A stretch of 64,000 nucleotides of DNA, taken from Oligoflexia bacterium. GTDB taxonomy: Bacteria > Bdellovibrionota > UBA1018. The stretch spans positions 23,836-87,835 of the forward strand of contig JAMPXJ010000018.1 in the NCBI GenBank assembly GCA_023701205.1, given 5' to 3'. The translations under genes were made by a program, and so were the position numbers. Shown here one piece after another: positions 60,738-64,000 of the stretch; position 1 is the stretch's first letter; each line of letters opens with the position of its first letter. The notes below the pieces were generated by a model, which ran no database searches, was not told where the DNA came from, and saw only the letters and a program-made list of their open reading frames with translations.

Positions 60738-61076
60738 CTAATCGTCCTTCGCGCCGCTCTTGATCCAATCATGGATCGCCTGCAGCTGCTCGGGCGGCAG
60801 CCCGAAGCCTCCTTTGGGCATCCTGCGAGTCCGGACCATCTCGTAGAGCCGGCTGCCCTCAGGGCTTCCGGGGACCACGAGCTTGATGGCCTCGGAGTGC
60901 GAGCCGAAGCTCACGCCCGGAACGCTCATATGACAGTACTGGCACATGCTGAAAACGTGGGTTCGAAGCCAACTGAAGCGAGCCCTGGGGTTCGCTCCCG
61001 GCTGGGCCAGCGTCTCCGGCGCTCCGGCCAAAGCAGTGATCAATAGCGCCAAGAGGATCAGCTTTCCACGGGTCAC
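60738..61076 (-). CDS. Small periplasmic c-type cytochrome
   Basis: A 112-aa protein with a signal peptide (LILLALLITALAGAPETLA) and a single haem-binding CQYCH (~44-48). A distal Met in RMPKGGFGLP is the likely second haem ligand, as in class I cytochromes, and IHDWIKSGAK is the usual C-terminal helix. Possibly an electron carrier related to the cytochrome C domain of planctomycete-type proteins. It starts with GTG. Convergent with the CrtI-like gene (4-bp gap) and divergent from the proline dehydrogenase gene. Confidence 0.85.
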   Translation of the reverse strand: MTRGKLILLALLITALAGAPETLAQPGANPRARFSWLRTHVFSMCQYCHMSVPGVSFGSHSEAIKLVVPGSPEGSRLYEMVRTRRMPKGGFGLPPEQLQAIHDWIKSGAKDD

Positions 61077-61111
61077 CGCTCGATTTTAACAAGGAAATCG
61101 CGCGGACGCGA

Positions 61112-61138
61112 GGGGCTGCCGGCCGCTCTGGCGGCCCC
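61112..61138. promoter_or_regulatory. Strong GC-rich hairpin between cytochrome and PRODH genes
   Basis: GGGGCTGCC (61112-61120) pairs with GGCGGCCCC (61130-61138), with one wobble/mismatch, around a 9-nt loop. It lies in the 143-bp divergent gap, without a T-run on either side, so it is not a typical terminator. Possible operator or 5' leader structure for proline dehydrogenase. Confidence 0.35.
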
Positions 61139-61219
61139 AGAGCATCTGCTGAGCGTCGGGATTGGGCCGGACGCAGCTCTATGGTAAGGTGTCGCAAAAC
61201 CGACTCCGGAGCCGTCTTT

Positions 61220-62116
61220 ATGCTGAACAGCTTGATCGTCAAAGCGTTGCCTATCGTCCCGAAACCCGTGGTCCATTGGGCGGCCAAGAAGTACGTCGCC
61301 GGAGCCACGCTCGAGGATGCCGTTCAGGCTGTGCGCGCGCTCAACGACGCCGGCGCGACCGCCACGATGGATCTCCTGGGCGAGTTCGTCACCAAACGCC
61401 AGCAGGCCGAGCACTGCACGCAGGTCAGCGACCAGATCCTCGATGCGATCGCGCGCAACGGCCTGCGCTCGGGGCTTTCGGTCAAGCTCACCTCGCTCGG
61501 GTTCGACATCGACGATGCCTTCTGCTTCGAGAACGTGCGCGCGCTGATCGTCAAAGCCAAGGCGCTGAACCTCTTTGTTCGACTGGACATGGAGAATTCC
61601 CCGTACACGACTCGTACGCTCGACCTCTATCGCAAGCTGCGCGCGCAGGGACATGACAATACGGGCGTCGTGATCCAGGCCTATATGCGCCGGAGCGAGC
61701 AGGATCTGCGTGACCTCGCCCCGCTCCAGGCGTCGGTGCGGCTTTGCAAGGGAATCTATCGCGAGGACGCTTCGATCGCCTTCAAGGATCGCGAGGAGAT
61801 CCGGGAGAATTACAAGCGCCTGCTCGCGCAGCTCTTCGAGAGCGGGATGCACGCGGCGATCGCGACGCATGACGATCCGCTGATCGATTTCGCCCGGGAC
61901 TACATCACCCGCAACGGGATCGCGAAGGACCGCTACGAGTTCCAGATGCTGCTCGGGGTGCGCGAGAACAAGCGCGACGAACTGGTGCGCGAAGGCCACA
62001 AGGTGCGCGTGTACGTTCCCTTCGGAAACGACTGGTACAACTATTCCATCCGGCGCCTGAAGGAGAATCCCGAGGTCGCCGGCCACATCATGAAGGCGTT
62101 CCTGCTGCGCGAGTAG
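61220..62116 (+). CDS. Monofunctional proline dehydrogenase
   Basis: A 298-aa FAD-dependent PRODH that oxidises proline to pyrroline-5-carboxylate. Barrel motifs: SVKLTSLGFDID, FVRLDMENSPYT, GVVIQAYMRRS, VRLCKGIYRE, ATHDDPLI and EFQMLLGVRENKRDELV with the C-terminal YNYSIRRLKENPE substrate segment. Lacks the P5C dehydrogenase half of PutA; size equals monofunctional PRODH of Thermus and Deinococcus. ATG 61220 chosen; an in-frame ATG at 61181 would add an unlike basic extension. Feeds electrons from proline into the quinone pool. Confidence 0.93.
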   Translation: MLNSLIVKALPIVPKPVVHWAAKKYVAGATLEDAVQAVRALNDAGATATMDLLGEFVTKRQQAEHCTQVSDQILDAIARNGLRSGLSVKLTSLGFDIDDAFCFENVRALIVKAKALNLFVRLDMENSPYTTRTLDLYRKLRAQGHDNTGVVIQAYMRRSEQDLRDLAPLQASVRLCKGIYREDASIAFKDREEIRENYKRLLAQLFESGMHAAIATHDDPLIDFARDYITRNGIAKDRYEFQMLLGVRENKRDELVREGHKVRVYVPFGNDWYNYSIRRLKENPEVAGHIMKAFLLRE

Positions 62117-62386
62117 CTACTGTCCTGAATCCGAAAAGATCTGATAAAAATAAGGTGCGATCTGGGTGAAGCCTGTCGGCGCCACAATTTCCCTCGGATT
62201 TTCGACATCAATCACTGGCAAGCATCCGGGAAAGTGGTTGATGCTCCAATTTGACGGCTGGCGGAGTCGCAGGAGCTGCGCGATGCGAAGCATTATAATC
62301 AAGACAGATTGGAGATTGGCTCAACTTATGGCATTCGTTTGGATAATAAAACATTGGCAACCACCGACGAGTGTAAGGCGCAGCCT
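62117..62386. other. Low-GC intergenic region with possible antisense ORF
   Basis: About 270 bp with lower GC than the core, at the left border of the AlbA_2 gene. A minus-strand ORF (62117-62302, 61 aa, ending FTQIAPYFYQIFSDSGQ) reads like the tail of a protein but has no clear start signal; it may be a remnant. An in-frame extension of the AlbA_2 gene to 62309 also exists. This looks like the edge of an acquired segment. Confidence 0.35.
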
Positions 62387-63854
62387 ATGACGCAAAATCC
62401 CCGTAATCCACACCTGGAAAACCTCGTCAGGCGCCTTCTCGCTCGGGGCCGCGAATGCGAATGGACCGAGTTTAAGCACAACAACTCGAACCCAGAGGAG
62501 ATTGGCGAGTACCTATCCGCCCTTTCAAACGCATCTTTCTTGGCAGACGAGCAATACGGTTATCTCGTGTACGGAGTTGACGATCAGTCGCTAGAGATCG
62601 TGGGAACGACCTTTCGGTTTCACGAAGCTCGCGTCGGTGCCCAAGAACTGGAGAACTGGCTTGCAACTCTGCTGGAACCTCGTGTGGACTTCAGTGTGGA
62701 TGAATTTGTAACCGGTGCCGACGGCAAATGCGTGGTCGTGATTCGAGTCGACGCAACGCGCATTCGTCCCGTCGCTTTCAGAGGAGTCGAATATATTCGG
62801 ATTGGCTCCTATAAGAAACCACTCAAGAGTCATCCAGAAAAAGAAGCGCAGCTCTGGGGGAAAGCATCACGAGTATCCTTTGAAACCAGAATCGCGAAGT
62901 CCGAACTGAGCGAGGATGACGTGCTTCGCTTGCTTGATTATCCTCGGTACTTCGATCTGATGGGCATGCCATTGCCCGCTGACCGTGCCGCGATTCTTCG
63001 GCGGCTGACTGAGGAAAAGCTAATTCAATACAGCCCGGACGGTCGAGCTGAGACTACGAACCTTGGGGCCATCCTGTTTGCAAAGAACCTGGGTGAATTC
63101 GACACCCTGAAACGCAAAGCCATTCGGGTTATTCAGTCGCGACCGAATCCAGACCATCCGTGAGCAAGAAGGAGGCAAAGGGTACGCCTCCGGATTCGAA
63201 GGCTTGATCCAGTACGTAAATGACCAGTTGCCGTCCAGCGAAGAGATCGGCAAAGCGTTGAGAAAAGAGGTCAAGGTATATCCGGAGCTGGCGGTCCGTG
63301 AATTAATCGCAAACATGATGATCCACCAGGATTTCGATATTACCGGCACGGGGCCAGTGATCGAGATCTTCGAGGACCGCGTTGAGATCAGCAATCCCGG
63401 CGCTCCACTGATTGATCCGCTTCGGATGATCGACCACAGTCCACGGTCACGTAACGAGCGCTTGGCTTACTTCATGCGACGAGCGAAAATCTGTGAGGAG
63501 CGAGGAAGCGGAATCGACAAGGTTGTGAGCCTATCAGAAGTTTACCAATTGCCAGCACCGAAGTTCGTCCGAGAGGAGAAGTATTTTAAGGCCACGCTTT
63601 TCGCGCCAAGAACCCTCCGCCAGATGAATAAGGATGACAAGGTCCGCGCTTGCTACCAGCATTGCTGCCTGCGCTATATTTCAAATGAACTCATGTCGAA
63701 CGAGTCCTTGAGGGGTCGGTTCCGGATCTCAGAGGAAAACTATTCAGTTGCATCCAGGATCATTTCCGACGCCATTGAAAGCGAGCTGATCAAGCCGGCC
63801 GATCCGACAAATAAGTCCAAGAAACATAGCCGGTACATCCCGTTTTGGGCCTAA
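62387..63854 (+). pseudogene. AlbA_2/HATPase_c_4 protein (COG2865 type), frameshifted
   Basis: Two consecutive frames make one protein. Frame A (62387-63163): AlbA_2 (Schlafen-like) domain with ECEWTEFKHNNSNPEEIGEY and GYLVYGVDDQ, then a helical linker; it ends shortly after AIRVIQ. Frame B resumes at about 63138 with SRDRIQTIREQEGGKGYASG and continues through the HATPASE_c_4 part (VRELIANMMIHQDFDITGTG, IEIFEDRVEISNPG, ERGSGIDKV) and a winged-helix tail to 63854. The family usually has two to three more residues at the junction, so a small deletion changed the frame. Such proteins are putative ATP-dependent regulators/helicase-related, common on mobile and defence islands. GC is lower than neighbours. 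A sequencing error is possible but the missing residues argue for a real lesion. Confidence 0.8.
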
Positions 63855-64000
63855 CAGGCCGTTGATAAACCAGCGTCTTGGCAGGACGCGGACCTGATTT
63901 TGAGTTTTTGGAATGGGTTCGGACCTGCAATTCGCAGGGGCGGAGCCGCCCGGGTGCCTTTCGCCGCTACGCGAACCGCGGCATCGACGTAAGTCGGACG
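63855..64000. mobile_element. Possible insertion-sequence end, truncated by window
   Basis: Right after the frameshifted gene, the sequence AACAGGCCGTTGATAAACC resembles terminal repeats seen on several IS families (ends with a CAGGCCGTTGA-type motif). No transposase codons can be recognised in the remaining ~130 bp. A GGGCG gag CCGCCC hairpin lies further right. This is only a hint; the other end is outside the window. Confidence 0.25.

Overview
The window is a GC-rich, densely coded stretch of a Gram-negative chromosome. It contains FtsK, MurJ, predicted lipoproteins, secreted proteins and outer-membrane-type beta proteins. It also has a MinD-like ATPase next to a J-domain/RodZ-type HTH protein and an RluD-like synthase, an Rsm22-like protein, a VKOR-DsbA fusion, NtrC-type regulators and a lone CpaF ATPase. 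This mix suggests a former-Deltaproteobacteria lineage, most likely Bdellovibrionota (Myxococcota is the alternative). No 16S rRNA or other marker is present, so that is inference. I found no rRNA, tRNA or CRISPR array. Most of the window is core genome. Foreign or remodelled patches lie at about 30.5-32.7 kb and 62.1-64.0 kb.

Layout. 1-5.6 kb (minus): murJ (runs off the left edge), a PHA-granule-type protein, a GT-C-like membrane protein with TPRs, and a biotin-carboxylase-like protein that lacks key catalytic residues and the biotin lysine. 5.7-14.3 kb: Rsm22-like protein, secreted hypotheticals, RlmL-type and RlmI-type methyltransferases, FluC, Bcp peroxiredoxin, an NFACT/RqcH-like protein and a YggU protein. 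14.3-24.4 kb: a minus-strand terminator, cca, an 87-aa exported protein, ftsK, a ROK kinase, a Nudix hydrolase, a histidine kinase/response regulator pair and a Lys-rich exported protein. 24.4-30.4 kb: EpmA-like ligase, a heterodimeric ABC exporter and an RluA-type synthase. 30.5-32.7 kb: a 38-aa secreted peptide, a transposase remnant and a 519-aa secreted protein of atypical composition.

32.7-45 kb: a three-gene ABC-2 exporter, CpaF, a BKACE enzyme overlapping a lipoprotein gene and an outer-membrane protein gene, a complete BMP-type nucleoside ABC operon in which every junction overlaps by 4 nt, and divergently a degenerate sigma-54-activator-like AAA+ regulator with a good promoter. 45-59 kb: Nudix, SprT-like and MutS2 proteins, a DGK1/SEC59-type kinase, the MinD/J-HTH/RluD cluster, PgeF with an OppA-type binding protein, a CcdA/DsbD-like protein with VKOR-DsbA, and TatD. 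59-62.1 kb: an imperfect palindrome, a CrtI-like oxidoreductase, a small cytochrome c and proline dehydrogenase. 62.1-64 kb: a frameshifted AlbA_2/HATPase gene of lower GC, followed by a possible IS end.

Themes: RNA modification and translation quality control (Rsm22, RlmL, RlmI, two RluA-family enzymes, NFACT, CCA, EpmA, MutS2); envelope disulfide chemistry; and import of nucleosides, peptides and amino-acid-derived carbon. Both NtrC-type AAA+ proteins in the window lack the GAFTGA loop that contacts sigma-54. No complete new system can be claimed from sequence alone. The best leads are the GAFTGA-less regulators, the non-biotinylatable carboxylase homologue, the 38-aa peptide/transposase-scar/519-aa secreted protein locus, and the cca start that lacks ATG.
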